From Akkermansia sp. (GTDB lineage Bacteria; Verrucomicrobiota; Verrucomicrobiia; Verrucomicrobiales; Akkermansiaceae): DNA of 58,085 nt. The stretch is from NCBI GenBank assembly GCA_017555025.1, contig JAFZHC010000031.1, positions 1-58,085 of the forward strand. Direction: 5' to 3'. Below are positions 25,290 to 34,803 of the stretch, piece after piece. The notes under the pieces were generated by a model, which saw nothing but the letters and a program-made list of their open reading frames with translations, ran no database searches and was not told where the DNA came from. Position numbers and translations under genes: made by a program. The first letter of the stretch is position 1, and each line of letters begins with the position of its first letter.

Positions 25290-27719
25290 TCAACGAGGCA
25301 CACCGGCATACACGATTTGTCCGCCTTCAGCTCCCGCACCCGGCCCCAGCTCAATGAGATAATCAGCCCGAGCCAGTATGCCCTGATGGTGCTCTATGCA
25401 CAGCACCGTATGCCCCGCAGCACGCAAACGATACAACGCCCGCAAGAGCATATCCACCTCTCTGAAATGTAAACCGGTGGATGGTTCATCCAGTACAAAT
25501 AACAAACGTTCCCCCTCGCGCTTTCCCCGTTTAGGTGCAGCCTTAGCCAGGTAAGTGGCAATTTTAACGCGTTGAGCTTCACCGCCGGAAAGCGTTGTCA
25601 CCGAACGTTCCAACGTCATATACCCCAGTCCTATGTCATGCAATGCCTGCAAAATCCCCACAGCCGCCGGTATGGGAGCAAAAAACTCCAACGCCTCATC
25701 AACGGTCTGAGCAAGAGCTTGTGCGATGGATTTACCCCGCCAGCTGACCTCCAGCGTTTCGCGATTGTAACGAGCCCCATGGCAGGCATCACACGGAGTA
25801 TACAAATCTGCCAGAAAATTCATATCCACCTGCAACAAGCCTGTACCGCCACAGCGTTCGCAACGACCGCCACGCGTATTGAGCGAAAAACGAGCTGCCG
25901 TATACCCTCTTTGTCGGGAGAGGGGTAACGCCGCATACAGCGGGCGCAATACATCAAGCAAACCTGTAGCTGTAGCCGGGGTAGAACGAGGAGAGCTCCC
26001 CAACGGACTCTGATCCAGTAACACGGCGCGAGCTAAAGGCTCACCTCCCTTCACTTTACCGGCTTTGAGCGCCGGTAACAAACACTCATGTACCAGAGTA
26101 CTCTTACCTGAACCACCGGGACCGCTCAAACAAGTGAACGCGCCCAAGGGAAAGCGCAGTATTACATCTTTCAGATTACGAGCCCGGGCATGGCGAAGCT
26201 CGGCCCATTGGCATGCTTGCAGCACAACCGGCTCAGCTTCTGCAAATGTATGACGCCCGGCAAGCCAGGCACCGGTAGGCGAGTTCTCGTTGCTCAGGAA
26301 ATCCTGATAACGGCCCTCAGCCAGCACCAAGCCACCCTCAGGTCCACTCCCGGGGCCCATCTCCACCAACCAGTCAGCTTCGGCTATGAGCTGGGGGTCA
26401 TGTTCCACCACCAGTACCGTATTTCCCTTGTCGCGCAAGCGTTTTAATGCTCGAATAAGACGCTCAGTTTCAGTAGGGTGCAAGCCTATAGTCGGTTCAT
26501 CCAGAATATAAAGCACCCCCGATAACCCACCGCCAATCTGCCCTGCAAGTCGGGCACGCTGCAATTCGCCACCGGACAAAGTTCCCGCGGAGCGAGAGAG
26601 CGAAAGATAACCGAGGCCCAAATCAATCAAACAATCCAAGCGACGCGTCAACTCCTGAACGGCCGTCTGCAATGCCTCTTTAAACACAGGCGGAATGTTC
26701 AGCTGCTGTAACAAATCGCGATTTTCTTGTACCGTACGCGCACAAAAATCTCCCAGATTTATCTCCTCCCCGCCAAAAGCAAGCGTAACAGCCAAAGCAA
26801 TGGGGTTAAGGCGCATGCCTTTACAAGCCGGGCAAGTTTGGGGCTCACCGTTGGAAGATTCTTTTAACCCGGTACCATCACACTCTGCACAAGCCCCCTG
26901 CGAGGAATAATGCGAAAAGAGTCTCGGCGTCAAATCCGGCAAAGTAAAACCGGTTTCAACATTGCGATAACGCGTATGAAAACAGCTCAGCCGGGCATCT
27001 TCACCACGCGGCTGAATCAGTACCCGAAGCTCATCCGGCCACAGCCGCAAGCCAGCCTGCACCGAGTCTGCAATGCGTGATTCACCCCCCGAGCGCACCA
27101 CAATACGATCCACCACCAACTCACAGACATCTCCTTCGTGAGGGGGATTTTCTTCCAATTCCTCCAACTCACGAATCTCACCTGCAACTCTTACTCGTAA
27201 ATAACCGGATTTACGCAGTTGCAGTATATCGCTCTCCGGCTCACGACCGAAAGTCGGAGCGAGCGGAGCAAGCAACGTAAGGCGCGTACCTTCCGGCTGA
27301 GAGCAGAGCATCGCGGCTATTTCATCCGGGCTGAGTTTAGTCAAGCGCTCTCCGGTTACCGGGTCATGCGGTACACCAATAGCCGCGTAAATGATGCGCA
27401 GATAATCCAGAGTCTCCGTAATTGACCCCAGAACGGCACGCGCATGACCGGCAGGCATGTGCTGCTCCAAACACAACGCTGGCGGCAAACCTTCAATAGC
27501 TTCCACACGAGGCTTTTCGGGTCTGGCCAACAAACGACGAGCTCCGGCAGAAAGGCAATCGAGAAAACGACGTCTCGACTCCGCAAACAAGGTATCATGA
27601 GCCAACGTACTCTTGCCCGACCCGCTCGGCCCCATCAAAGCAATAATCTTACCGGAGGGCAGAGTCAGACTGACATTGCGCAGCGTATTCTGAGATGCAC
27701 CTTTTATGCAGATATCCAT
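25290..27719 (-). CDS. Compact UvrA-like excinuclease ATPase paralogue
   Basis: 809 residues against about 940 for canonical UvrA. There are two ABC modules: Walker A MGPSGSGKSTLAHD near 30 and SGPGGSGKSTLVHE near 540, signatures LSGGELQRARLA and LSGGEAQRVKIA, and Walker B ILDEPTIGLH and VLDEPSTGLH. The C-terminal zinc module is kept (CERCGGTGLLQVDMNFL, then CDACHGARYN). The first zinc knuckle is lost, since the usual CPxCG position reads HDPVTGE. The insertion between ACAECDGTG and CPACKGMRL is shortened to a few residues. It therefore belongs with UvrA2-type paralogues linked to damage or drug tolerance. I use ATG 27719, which has GAGG upstream, rather than TTG 27734. It is the third gene of a bactofilin operon. 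Confidence 0.88.
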   Translation of the reverse strand: MDICIKGASQNTLRNVSLTLPSGKIIALMGPSGSGKSTLAHDTLFAESRRRFLDCLSAGARRLLARPEKPRVEAIEGLPPALCLEQHMPAGHARAVLGSITETLDYLRIIYAAIGVPHDPVTGERLTKLSPDEIAAMLCSQPEGTRLTLLAPLAPTFGREPESDILQLRKSGYLRVRVAGEIRELEELEENPPHEGDVCELVVDRIVVRSGGESRIADSVQAGLRLWPDELRVLIQPRGEDARLSCFHTRYRNVETGFTLPDLTPRLFSHYSSQGACAECDGTGLKESSNGEPQTCPACKGMRLNPIALAVTLAFGGEEINLGDFCARTVQENRDLLQQLNIPPVFKEALQTAVQELTRRLDCLIDLGLGYLSLSRSAGTLSGGELQRARLAGQIGGGLSGVLYILDEPTIGLHPTETERLIRALKRLRDKGNTVLVVEHDPQLIAEADWLVEMGPGSGPEGGLVLAEGRYQDFLSNENSPTGAWLAGRHTFAEAEPVVLQACQWAELRHARARNLKDVILRFPLGAFTCLSGPGGSGKSTLVHECLLPALKAGKVKGGEPLARAVLLDQSPLGSSPRSTPATATGLLDVLRPLYAALPLSRQRGYTAARFSLNTRGGRCERCGGTGLLQVDMNFLADLYTPCDACHGARYNRETLEVSWRGKSIAQALAQTVDEALEFFAPIPAAVGILQALHDIGLGYMTLERSVTTLSGGEAQRVKIATYLAKAAPKRGKREGERLLFVLDEPSTGLHFREVDMLLRALYRLRAAGHTVLCIEHHQGILARADYLIELGPGAGAEGGQIVYAGVPR

Positions 27720-27737
27720 GGCAGGCCTCAACAATTA

Positions 27738-28391
27738 TCATTCCGGCACAACCGCATGCCACTCACCCCGGTGTACAGCCCCCGGCTCAACATTAAGAGC
27801 CGGCGTAAAGCAATTACCATACAACTCAGCCCCACGGCGCAAGGTAACAGACTTACGGGCAACGATACGCCCCGTCACACGACCGCTCACCACCAACTCA
27901 TCGCAGGTAGCACCCTGCGTAAGTACCAAATCCACACCTCGCGGCACCAACAAGCGAGAGGCTTGCACCGAGCCCTCAATGCGGTTGTTGCAGTTTACCT
28001 CCAAATTTCCGGAACAACGAAAATTGCCGGAACCTCGCCCGTTGAGATAACAGTGACGACATACAACCGATAACTGGGAAAGCACGGCATCTGCCAACAC
28101 TCGCACATCACCCAATGTGCGAACCGTCAGGCGCTGAGCTCCGGGCTTAAGCTCCACATCGGTCATCTTTAGGTATGCTTGGCAATGAGAACATTTAGCC
28201 GAGAGCGCAGCTGTAGGCACACTCGTCACCATTCCACATTCATAGCAAACCACCTCACGGCTGGGCACTCGCGGCACGGCAGAACGCCCCTTATCAAAAG
28301 AGGTGAGCGCAACCCGTCGGCTGCGCTCACCCTCTGGTAACAAACCGGAGCCCACCGGCACGACATACGGCTCTGTGCGGTACTCCGGCAT
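27738..28391 (-). CDS. Zinc-ribbon bactofilin-like protein
   Basis: 217 residues. A zinc ribbon (CYECGMV ... CSHCQAY) lies at about 48-75. It is followed by a right-handed beta-helix region of the bactofilin type (about 75-205) with short repeats such as GNLEVNCNNRIEGSV, SRLLVPRG and VSGRVTGRIVARKSVTL. A further CxxC-like pair (VVCRHCYL) lies inside the helix. Bactofilins polymerise into cytoskeletal scaffolds without nucleotide. It is 17 nt after the canonical bactofilin gene and 18 nt before the uvrA-like gene. Confidence 0.8.
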   Translation of the reverse strand: MPEYRTEPYVVPVGSGLLPEGERSRRVALTSFDKGRSAVPRVPSREVVCYECGMVTSVPTAALSAKCSHCQAYLKMTDVELKPGAQRLTVRTLGDVRVLADAVLSQLSVVCRHCYLNGRGSGNFRCSGNLEVNCNNRIEGSVQASRLLVPRGVDLVLTQGATCDELVVSGRVTGRIVARKSVTLRRGAELYGNCFTPALNVEPGAVHRGEWHAVVPE

Positions 28392-28408
28392 GTACGGAAC
28401 CCTGCGGC

Positions 28409-29029
28409 TTAACCCAGCAGGTTATTGTTAACAGTCGTCTTGGCAGTCTTGGCCTTCTTAGCAGGAGCCGGGGTCGGCACGGCTGCGGCAGAAGCAACAC
28501 CCACCATGCAGTGGCCGATGAATACTGCACCCTCCTGAATGGAAATCTTGGAGGCGGTCACATCACCCACAAGCTCAGCGGTAGAGGAAAGCTCCACACG
28601 GTCGGTTACAACCACGTCACCCGTTACACGGCCATTGATGATAGCGCTGCGGGTACGCACGGCAACCTTAGTCTGACCACCGGCCTGAATGGTGGCATTG
28701 GCCCCAACAGTCAGAACGCCGTCGGAAGTAATCTCACCCTCCACAGAGCCGTCTACCAGCAAGTCATCGGTGAAGCGCAGCACACCAACAACAGATACGT
28801 CGGAGTTAAGCACGTTGCGGGAGGCAACAGCCGTCGGCATGGCACCCTGAGTGGCGAAGGGGTCAGCCACAGGCTCGCTGCCGGCAAAGAAACCACCCTG
28901 CACGGCGGGCTCGGGAGCTACTGCCGTCGGAGCAGTCCAATCAGACGGCACATCTACATCACCAAAGCTCGGAGCAGGAGCGGGGGCGGCATCATTCTTA
29001 CTGCGGGAAGAGGAGTATCCTTTGAACAT
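28409..29029 (-). CDS. Bactofilin (polymer-forming cytoskeletal protein)
   Basis: 206 residues with a disordered Pro/Ala-rich N-terminus (to about 75). A central bactofilin beta-helix (about 75-175) has repeats such as VVGVLRFTDDLLVDGSVEGEI, ATIQAGGQTKVAVR, GRVTGDVVVTDRVEL and AELVGDVTASKISI. A short Ala/Lys-rich tail follows. It is expected to form membrane-associated filaments that scaffold envelope synthesis. It is first in the operon with the zinc-ribbon bactofilin and uvrA-like genes, and divergent from fucO. Confidence 0.9.
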   Translation of the reverse strand: MFKGYSSSRSKNDAAPAPAPSFGDVDVPSDWTAPTAVAPEPAVQGGFFAGSEPVADPFATQGAMPTAVASRNVLNSDVSVVGVLRFTDDLLVDGSVEGEITSDGVLTVGANATIQAGGQTKVAVRTRSAIINGRVTGDVVVTDRVELSSTAELVGDVTASKISIQEGAVFIGHCMVGVASAAAVPTPAPAKKAKTAKTTVNNNLLG

Positions 29030-29169
29030 AATCGTATTGGTATAAAGGTTTTAAAAGATTTTCAGGCACATACGGCCAAAGCACGTTGCTATGTTACCCC
29101 TTGCAGGCTCGTTTGTCCATCCGAATTTACGTCAGAGATGCATTTTTTTCATTTAATCTTTAAAGAAGC

Positions 29170-29198
29170 TTGCCATCTGACTGATTTTAAGGTAGATT
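29170..29198 (+). promoter_or_regulatory. Promoter of fucO
   Basis: TTGCCA (29170-29175), 17 nt, TAGATT (29193-29198), then 6 nt to the ATG, so the mRNA is predicted to be leaderless. Confidence 0.6.
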
Positions 29199-29204
29199 GA
29201 AGTC

Positions 29205-30365
29205 ATGTCCGCAAAACGCTTTATTCTGAACGAGACGAGTTATCATGGCCATGGTGCCATCAAGGAGATTGTGACCGAGGTGAAGAACCGCGGTTTCGCT
29301 AAGGCTCTTGTGGTAACTGATGCTGATTTGGTACGCTTCGGCGTGGTAGCCAAGGTGACAGACCTTCTGGAAGCCGCCGGTTGTGCATACGAGATTTACG
29401 ACAAGGTAAAGGCCAACCCCAGCGTAGCCGTTGTTGAAGGCGGTGTGGAAGCTTTCAAGGCTGCCGGTGCTGATTACATGATTGCCATCGGTGGTGGTTC
29501 TCCTCAGGATACCGCCAAGGCTATCGGCATCATCATCAACAACCCCGAGTTCGCTGATGTTGTTTCTCTGGAGGGTCTTGCTCCCACCAAGAACAAGTGC
29601 GTACCCGTGATTGCTGTGGCTACCACCGCCGGTACCGCTGCCGAGACCACCATCAACTACGTTATCACCGACGAGGCTAAGCGCCGCAAGTTCGTGTGCG
29701 TAGACCCGCACGACATCCCCGTAGTTGCCGTGGTTGACCCCGACATGATGTCCTCCATGCCCGCCGGTCTCACCGCTGCTACCGGTATGGATGCCCTCAC
29801 CCACGCTATCGAAGGTTACACCACCCTTGCCGCTTGGGAGCTTGCCGACACCCTCAACATCAAGGCTGTTGAGCTTATCGCCAAGAACCTCCGCAAGGCT
29901 GTGGTTAACGATCCCGATGGCCGCGAAGGTATGGCTCTGGGCCAGTACATGACCGGCATGGCTTTCTCCAACGTAGGTCTGGGTGTGGTACACGGTATGG
30001 CTCACCCCCTGAGCGCTTTCTACAATACCCCCCACGGCGTGGCAAACGCAGTTCTGCTGCCCTACGTCATGGAGTACAATGCCCCCTACACCGGCGACAA
30101 GTTCCGTGAAATCGCCCGTGCCATGGGTGTTGAGGGTGTGGACGCCATGAGCCAGGAGGAATACCGCAAGGCCGCTATCGATGCCGTGAAGCAGCTCTCC
30201 ATCGATGTCAAGATTCCCCAGACTCTGGCCGAAATCGGCGTGAAGGAAGAAGACCTCGAGGCTCTGACCGATGCCGCCATGGCTGACGTTTGCACCGGTG
30301 GCAACCCCCGTCCCTGCACTTGGGAGGAGGTTCTGCAGGTTTACAAGACAGCCTACAACGGTTAA
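29205..30365 (+). CDS. fucO: Lactaldehyde reductase / iron-containing alcohol dehydrogenase FucO
   Basis: 386 residues, closely similar by eye to E. coli FucO throughout: start RFILNETSYHGHGAI, nucleotide site IGGGSPQDTAKAIG, ATTAGTAAETTINYVITDE, metal ligands in MDALTHAIEGY and HGMAHPLSAFYNTPHG, and the end DVCTGGNPR. It reduces lactaldehyde from fucose or rhamnose breakdown to 1,2-propanediol with NADH. Strong preference for one set of codons (GCT, AAG, CTG, CCC) suggests high expression. It has its own promoter and terminator. It fits use of host fucosylated glycans together with the hexosaminidase at 37150. Confidence 0.93.
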   Translation: MSAKRFILNETSYHGHGAIKEIVTEVKNRGFAKALVVTDADLVRFGVVAKVTDLLEAAGCAYEIYDKVKANPSVAVVEGGVEAFKAAGADYMIAIGGGSPQDTAKAIGIIINNPEFADVVSLEGLAPTKNKCVPVIAVATTAGTAAETTINYVITDEAKRRKFVCVDPHDIPVVAVVDPDMMSSMPAGLTAATGMDALTHAIEGYTTLAAWELADTLNIKAVELIAKNLRKAVVNDPDGREGMALGQYMTGMAFSNVGLGVVHGMAHPLSAFYNTPHGVANAVLLPYVMEYNAPYTGDKFREIARAMGVEGVDAMSQEEYRKAAIDAVKQLSIDVKIPQTLAEIGVKEEDLEALTDAAMADVCTGGNPRPCTWEEVLQVYKTAYNG

Positions 30366-30386
30366 ACACCGCTCCTTTTTATGCAG

Positions 30387-30421
30387 GAACCGCTACGCCC
30401 CCGGCGTAGCGGTTCTTTTTT
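30387..30421 (+). terminator. Rho-independent terminator of fucO
   Basis: A perfect 13-bp stem (30387-30399 with 30403-30415), loop CCC, and a run of six T. Confidence 0.93.
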
Positions 30422-30458
30422 GCTTGCAATGGGGGAACAAATATCGCAAGATAATGAC

Positions 30459-31421
30459 ATGAAACACGTCCTCGCCCTTCTTGCACCCATAGTCAGCCTC
30501 ATCAGCAGCGCCAACGCGGCCGATGCCTGGCTCACCGATTTTACTGAAGCCCAAGCTCAGGCGGCACGGCAAAACACCCCTATCGTGCTGGATTTTACCG
30601 GCTCCGACTGGTGTGGCTGGTGCATCACCATGCGACGACAGGTGTTGGATACCCCCGCATTCTACGATTACGCCCGTAACAAGTTTGTCCTGATGGAGGT
30701 AGACCTGCCTCGCAACACCTCTAAAATGTCGCAGGAGCTACTGAGGCAAAACAGAGAGCTCTCCTCCCGCTACAACGTAAGCACCTATCCTACTGTACTG
30801 GTTATATCTGCGGAGGGACAAATTCTCGGCGGTTTCACCGGTGGGCGAACCGAATTGGCAGCGGTAACTCAGGTGCTCGACCTTGCCGCAGTAAATGCCG
30901 AACTTCTGCGGCAGGCTGCAACCGAGCAAGGTACACAAAAAGCCAAAACACTCCATACGTTCTACTTCAATCTGCCCGTAACCATTCGTAAGAACATGAG
31001 CCGGCTGCGCCGGGACATCATCGCTCTGGACCCGCAAAACACAACCGGCATACATACCGAACAGCAAGAGCTCGACACCGTGCAACACATTATTACACAG
31101 GCCGCCACGCTGTCCGATGACGCACTCATTAATCTCATTACAGAGTCGCTTAACAAGGTATCCGGTTCCAATAAAACGGAATTACTGCAATTACTGACAG
31201 ACCGTATTAACGACCGCATTTTCAGCACCCGAGCAAAAGCCGATAGTCTGGCAGACATTGAAGCCATGCGTCAGGATAATTTGTTGCTTATCCATTATTG
31301 CGTTCCGCAGGAACACCGCAAACAAGCGACCTCACGAGTCAACGCCGAATTCGCTAATCCTCAGCAATTGCTCGAACTTCTGAGGCAAGAACGTGCAGAT
31401 TATCAGAAATACAAAAAATAA
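30459..31421 (+). CDS. Secreted thioredoxin-like protein
   Basis: 320 residues from the ATG at 30459; upstream in-frame codons lie in the terminator region. A signal peptide ends SSANA. A thioredoxin-like domain at about 25-140 has the active site SDWCGWC and cis-Pro in VSTYPTVLVI. The C-terminal 170 residues are helical and unrecognised. It is a likely periplasmic thiol-disulfide protein. It is followed 15 nt later by the acidic secreted protein. Confidence 0.82.
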   Translation: MKHVLALLAPIVSLISSANAADAWLTDFTEAQAQAARQNTPIVLDFTGSDWCGWCITMRRQVLDTPAFYDYARNKFVLMEVDLPRNTSKMSQELLRQNRELSSRYNVSTYPTVLVISAEGQILGGFTGGRTELAAVTQVLDLAAVNAELLRQAATEQGTQKAKTLHTFYFNLPVTIRKNMSRLRRDIIALDPQNTTGIHTEQQELDTVQHIITQAATLSDDALINLITESLNKVSGSNKTELLQLLTDRINDRIFSTRAKADSLADIEAMRQDNLLLIHYCVPQEHRKQATSRVNAEFANPQQLLELLRQERADYQKYKK

Positions 31422-31436
31422 ACCACCCCTCATACG

Positions 31437-32336
31437 ATGAAATGTACCCTGCCGGGCACTTTGCTTGCCCTCGCTTTTCTCAGCACATTAGCCGCAGAAG
31501 AGACCCAACTTGCGTTTTGCGTTACCGACGCGCATCTACACCCGAATACGCCCTTCAACACCGCCGAATGCGCTGTCGACGAAGACGATAACGAAGAGGC
31601 GCCTCCCACGGCGATGCGTCTTGTGCTCAGCGCTTCCATCGGCAACATGTTCACATCAGATGAAAGTTTATACTCCGTCAGCGAAACCGAATCATGGAAC
31701 GACTGGGAGAGCGGCCCCGGCATCATCACCCATGTGCGTTTTGAGGGAGCCCTGACGGATGCTAACGGCAATAATATCACCCTCGATGACATTTCGTTAA
31801 AGCAATCAGACAAACTTCTCCAGATGGAAATAGCTTCGGAAGATTTGCCCGACACCATGAAGCTGCAACTGCAAGGCACACTCAGCTTCGACCTCTGGTA
31901 CGATACCAAGGGCAAACCAACCGAGCCGATTCAGTTAAACTTCAGTAAAAAAGATTCAGAGACAATTGTCATTCACGGCATTCAGATTTCAGCTTTCGCC
32001 TCAGAGCCTGATGAGGAAGAAGAAGTTGAAGAAGATGAGGCTTATGATGAGGAGGAAGATGATGACTTCATCAGCTACTCATCAAAAGACAGTTATCAAC
32101 TCAGATTCATTGCAGAGAAGGAAGAAGAGCTTACCCGCTTGAGCGGTATTACCCTCATTACCGGTGAAGAAGAGGAATACCACGATTGTGATGAACTTGA
32201 GAAGCTCCCCTCCCTCAACGGGCTGGGCTTGCAGGTGAGAGAAAAAGAGTTCGCTCTGCGACTGCACCTTCGCCAAAATCCGCAGCCTCATCAATTCAAA
32301 CTCGACCAGGCAATTTACCTCAACGGCAAAAAATAA
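31437..32336 (+). CDS. Secreted protein with strongly acidic linker, unknown function
   Basis: 299 residues, signal peptide ending STLAA. Beta-rich halves are separated by a very acidic linker at about 187-207 (runs of E and D around EEEEVEEDEAYDEEEDDD). No family is recognised. The composition suggests an envelope protein that binds cations or a basic partner. It is probably in one transcript with the thioredoxin-like gene. Confidence 0.6.
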   Translation: MKCTLPGTLLALAFLSTLAAEETQLAFCVTDAHLHPNTPFNTAECAVDEDDNEEAPPTAMRLVLSASIGNMFTSDESLYSVSETESWNDWESGPGIITHVRFEGALTDANGNNITLDDISLKQSDKLLQMEIASEDLPDTMKLQLQGTLSFDLWYDTKGKPTEPIQLNFSKKDSETIVIHGIQISAFASEPDEEEEVEEDEAYDEEEDDDFISYSSKDSYQLRFIAEKEEELTRLSGITLITGEEEEYHDCDELEKLPSLNGLGLQVREKEFALRLHLRQNPQPHQFKLDQAIYLNGKK

Positions 32337-32410
32337 TCGGCACTAATTTTGCCATTTTCGAAAGAAATTACCGTTGGCATGCGTCTATTTAGGTGATAGC
32401 ACTTGTTTTC

Positions 32411-34705
32411 ATGAAACTAACCACTTTACCCACCCTGACGGCTCTGGCATTTCTGAGCCTCACAACCTCCGCAGCGGCCTGCGGAGAAGATCACCCGGCG
32501 GCTATTCCGCCCATCAAAAACGCCGATGACATCAAGAACAACGGCGACACGCTGCTGCATGTAGTCTGTAAAAGCGGAGCTCAGCCCGGAGTCATCCGCA
32601 TGCTGGTTGAATACGGCGCAGATGTTAACCGTCGGCAGGAGTATGGCGACGGCAATACCCCTCTTATGCTGCTGGCGGGTTGGAGCAAGGGCGATATAAC
32701 TGACAGCGTGCGCACTCTTCTGTCACTGGGCGCAGACCCGACGTTGCTCAATACACAGGGAAAATCGGCTCTGCACTTTGTCTGGGGACGCAATCTTCCG
32801 GAGGTTGAAAAGCTCCTGACAGAGAACCTCCGCAGCCGCCTCAATCAGGCTCTGGCCAGTGACAATAGAGAAGACATCGCCCGCATCATTACCGCCGGAG
32901 CCGACATCAACGAGGCAGATATTTTCAACGCAACAGCCCTCAGCAAAACATACTTCTCCAACAAGGTGGAACAAGCTGAGTTTCTGCTCTCCCTAGGAGC
33001 CAACCCCAATCTCACCCCCATGGTCGGCGGCCGCGTAGACTTGCTGCCATTCTCACAATGCCAGAAGCACGACAGCACAGCCATGATAGAGCTTCTGCAT
33101 CGCCATGGTCTCGATATCAACAAACAGGGCAATATGGGCGACCGCTACCTCATTAGCGCAGCCAATGGCAATATACTGCATACAAAATGGGCTCTGGCTC
33201 ATGGAGCCAATCCCACCCTTACCGACAGTCAGGGGCGCACAGCGCTCATGGCTGCTACCACGCTTGAAATAGCAGAACTACTGCTGCATGCAGCCCCGCA
33301 AATGCTGCATCATCGCGACGAAGACGGCAACACAGCCATGCACCACGCCGCCATGAAGGGAGCAGTCAGCGAACAACACGCTGCCCACCTCTGGACCATT
33401 GCACACAAAACCGGCGATGGCAAAACAGCCAACAGTTACAAAACCGGCAGCGGAGCACAGCCTGTGGCTGTATGCCGCATGCTGAGCAAAGCCGGATTGC
33501 CGGTCAATGATACCAACCAAGTCGGGCAGACTGCTCTCATGCTGGCAGCCCGCACAGGAGATTTAGCTCTCTGCCAATGCCTGATAGAACTGGGCGCAGA
33601 TGTTGCACCTGTTGATAAAACCGGGCGTAGCGCCCTGAGCTATGCTCAGCAGGCAGCTAATAAGGAACTGGTGCAATACCTCCGTGGCTGCGGTGCCCCC
33701 GGTGGTAGCGAAGAAGAGTTGTTGCAGGCCGTAGCCGCAGGCGATATGGACAAAGCCACCGCTTTACTCGATAACGGACTAAACGTAAAGGACAACGTAG
33801 GATTTACCGCGATGGAACAAGCTATCAACGCCGGGCAGGAAGAAATTGCCCGTCTGCTCATCGAACGAGGCGTTGACATCCACTCAATGAACGCAGCCGG
33901 CAAAACCCTGCTCCACGCCGCTATAGAGGCTAACAATCGACCGGCAGCCGAATTACTGCTCCGGCTAGGGGCTCAGCCGACCCGAAAAGCCAGAGTTGTC
34001 AATGCCACAGTTGCAGCAGATGCCTTAACCGCAGCAGCGGCTGCCGGTCATATTGACATGGTACAGCTTCTTCTCAACAACGGCATGAAGGTAGAGCATA
34101 CCCCCTTCACGCCCAATCCAGCACTCACATTTGCCATACGCCTCGGCCACACCGACATCGTTAATCTACTGCTGGAGCACGGAACCCCGCTCAACATCCG
34201 CGGAGAATCCGTCCGGGACGATACTCCGCTGTGTACTGCGGTTCAGAGCGGCAACAGCGATATGGTCCGCCATCTGCTCGCCCGTGGAGCCGTAGCAGAT
34301 GCTCAACGGGGCGCCGCCCTGACAGCAGCCATCCGCCTGCGCAAGCCCAACGTGGAAATAGTACGCATGCTCCTGACAGCGGGTGCTCAGGCTGAACGCG
34401 TTGATAACTATAATCGCAATACGCTGAGTGAGGCCGCCTGCTTCAACCCGCCGGAAGTTATCAGCATGCTCATCAACGCCGGAGCTGACGTCAACCGCAT
34501 CTCCACAGATGGTTTGCATTGCAGCACGGCTCTCATCAATGCATGCCGCCTGCAGAAGCAAGACCCGGTCGAAGTGGTTCGCCTGTTGTTGGAGGCAGGA
34601 GCTGCCCCGAACGTGAAAGATGCGCGAGGAAAAACAGCCTGCGATTACGCCATCGAACGAGGCCACACACAAGCAGCAGAGTTACTGCAAAAAGCCTCCC
34701 GATAA
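32411..34705 (+). CDS. Secreted multi-ankyrin-repeat protein
   Basis: 764 residues. The ATG at 32411 gives a clear signal peptide (to about SAAAC, which could also be a lipobox-like Cys). Nearly the whole remainder is ankyrin repeats, at least 17, with typical GxTALMLAARTGDLALCQCL and ADVAPVDKTGRSALSYA units and degenerate ones between. The GTG at 32393 lies close to a weak promoter (TTGGCA-17-TAGCAC) and is not used. Unlike the ankyrin proteins at 1-4448 it is exported and has no L12-like or ATPase domain. It probably acts as a periplasmic binding scaffold. Confidence 0.85.
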   Translation: MKLTTLPTLTALAFLSLTTSAAACGEDHPAAIPPIKNADDIKNNGDTLLHVVCKSGAQPGVIRMLVEYGADVNRRQEYGDGNTPLMLLAGWSKGDITDSVRTLLSLGADPTLLNTQGKSALHFVWGRNLPEVEKLLTENLRSRLNQALASDNREDIARIITAGADINEADIFNATALSKTYFSNKVEQAEFLLSLGANPNLTPMVGGRVDLLPFSQCQKHDSTAMIELLHRHGLDINKQGNMGDRYLISAANGNILHTKWALAHGANPTLTDSQGRTALMAATTLEIAELLLHAAPQMLHHRDEDGNTAMHHAAMKGAVSEQHAAHLWTIAHKTGDGKTANSYKTGSGAQPVAVCRMLSKAGLPVNDTNQVGQTALMLAARTGDLALCQCLIELGADVAPVDKTGRSALSYAQQAANKELVQYLRGCGAPGGSEEELLQAVAAGDMDKATALLDNGLNVKDNVGFTAMEQAINAGQEEIARLLIERGVDIHSMNAAGKTLLHAAIEANNRPAAELLLRLGAQPTRKARVVNATVAADALTAAAAAGHIDMVQLLLNNGMKVEHTPFTPNPALTFAIRLGHTDIVNLLLEHGTPLNIRGESVRDDTPLCTAVQSGNSDMVRHLLARGAVADAQRGAALTAAIRLRKPNVEIVRMLLTAGAQAERVDNYNRNTLSEAACFNPPEVISMLINAGADVNRISTDGLHCSTALINACRLQKQDPVEVVRLLLEAGAAPNVKDARGKTACDYAIERGHTQAAELLQKASR

Positions 34706-34711
34706 CGCTCT

Positions 34712-34735
34712 CAGTCACGCAGAAATGCGTGACTG
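34712..34735 (+). terminator. Hairpin terminator after the ankyrin gene
   Basis: A perfect 10-bp stem (CAGTCACGCA/TGCGTGACTG) with a GAAA loop, followed by a moderately T-rich stretch. Confidence 0.7.
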
Positions 34736-34749
34736 TTTCACTTTCCGGC

Positions 34750-34777
34750 TTGTATTCATACAAAAAAATGGTAGAAT
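34750..34777 (+). promoter_or_regulatory. Promoter of the cytochrome c peroxidase gene
   Basis: TTGTAT (34750-34755), 16 nt, TAGAAT (34772-34777), 26 nt before the ATG. Confidence 0.5.
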
Positions 34778-34803
34778 ACCACCATAGACATTCTCCCAAT
34801 TTT

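Noticed and set aside
29187..30035. Minus-strand open frame of 282 codons
   Set aside because: It is antisense to fucO; it owes its length to fucO's strong codon bias.
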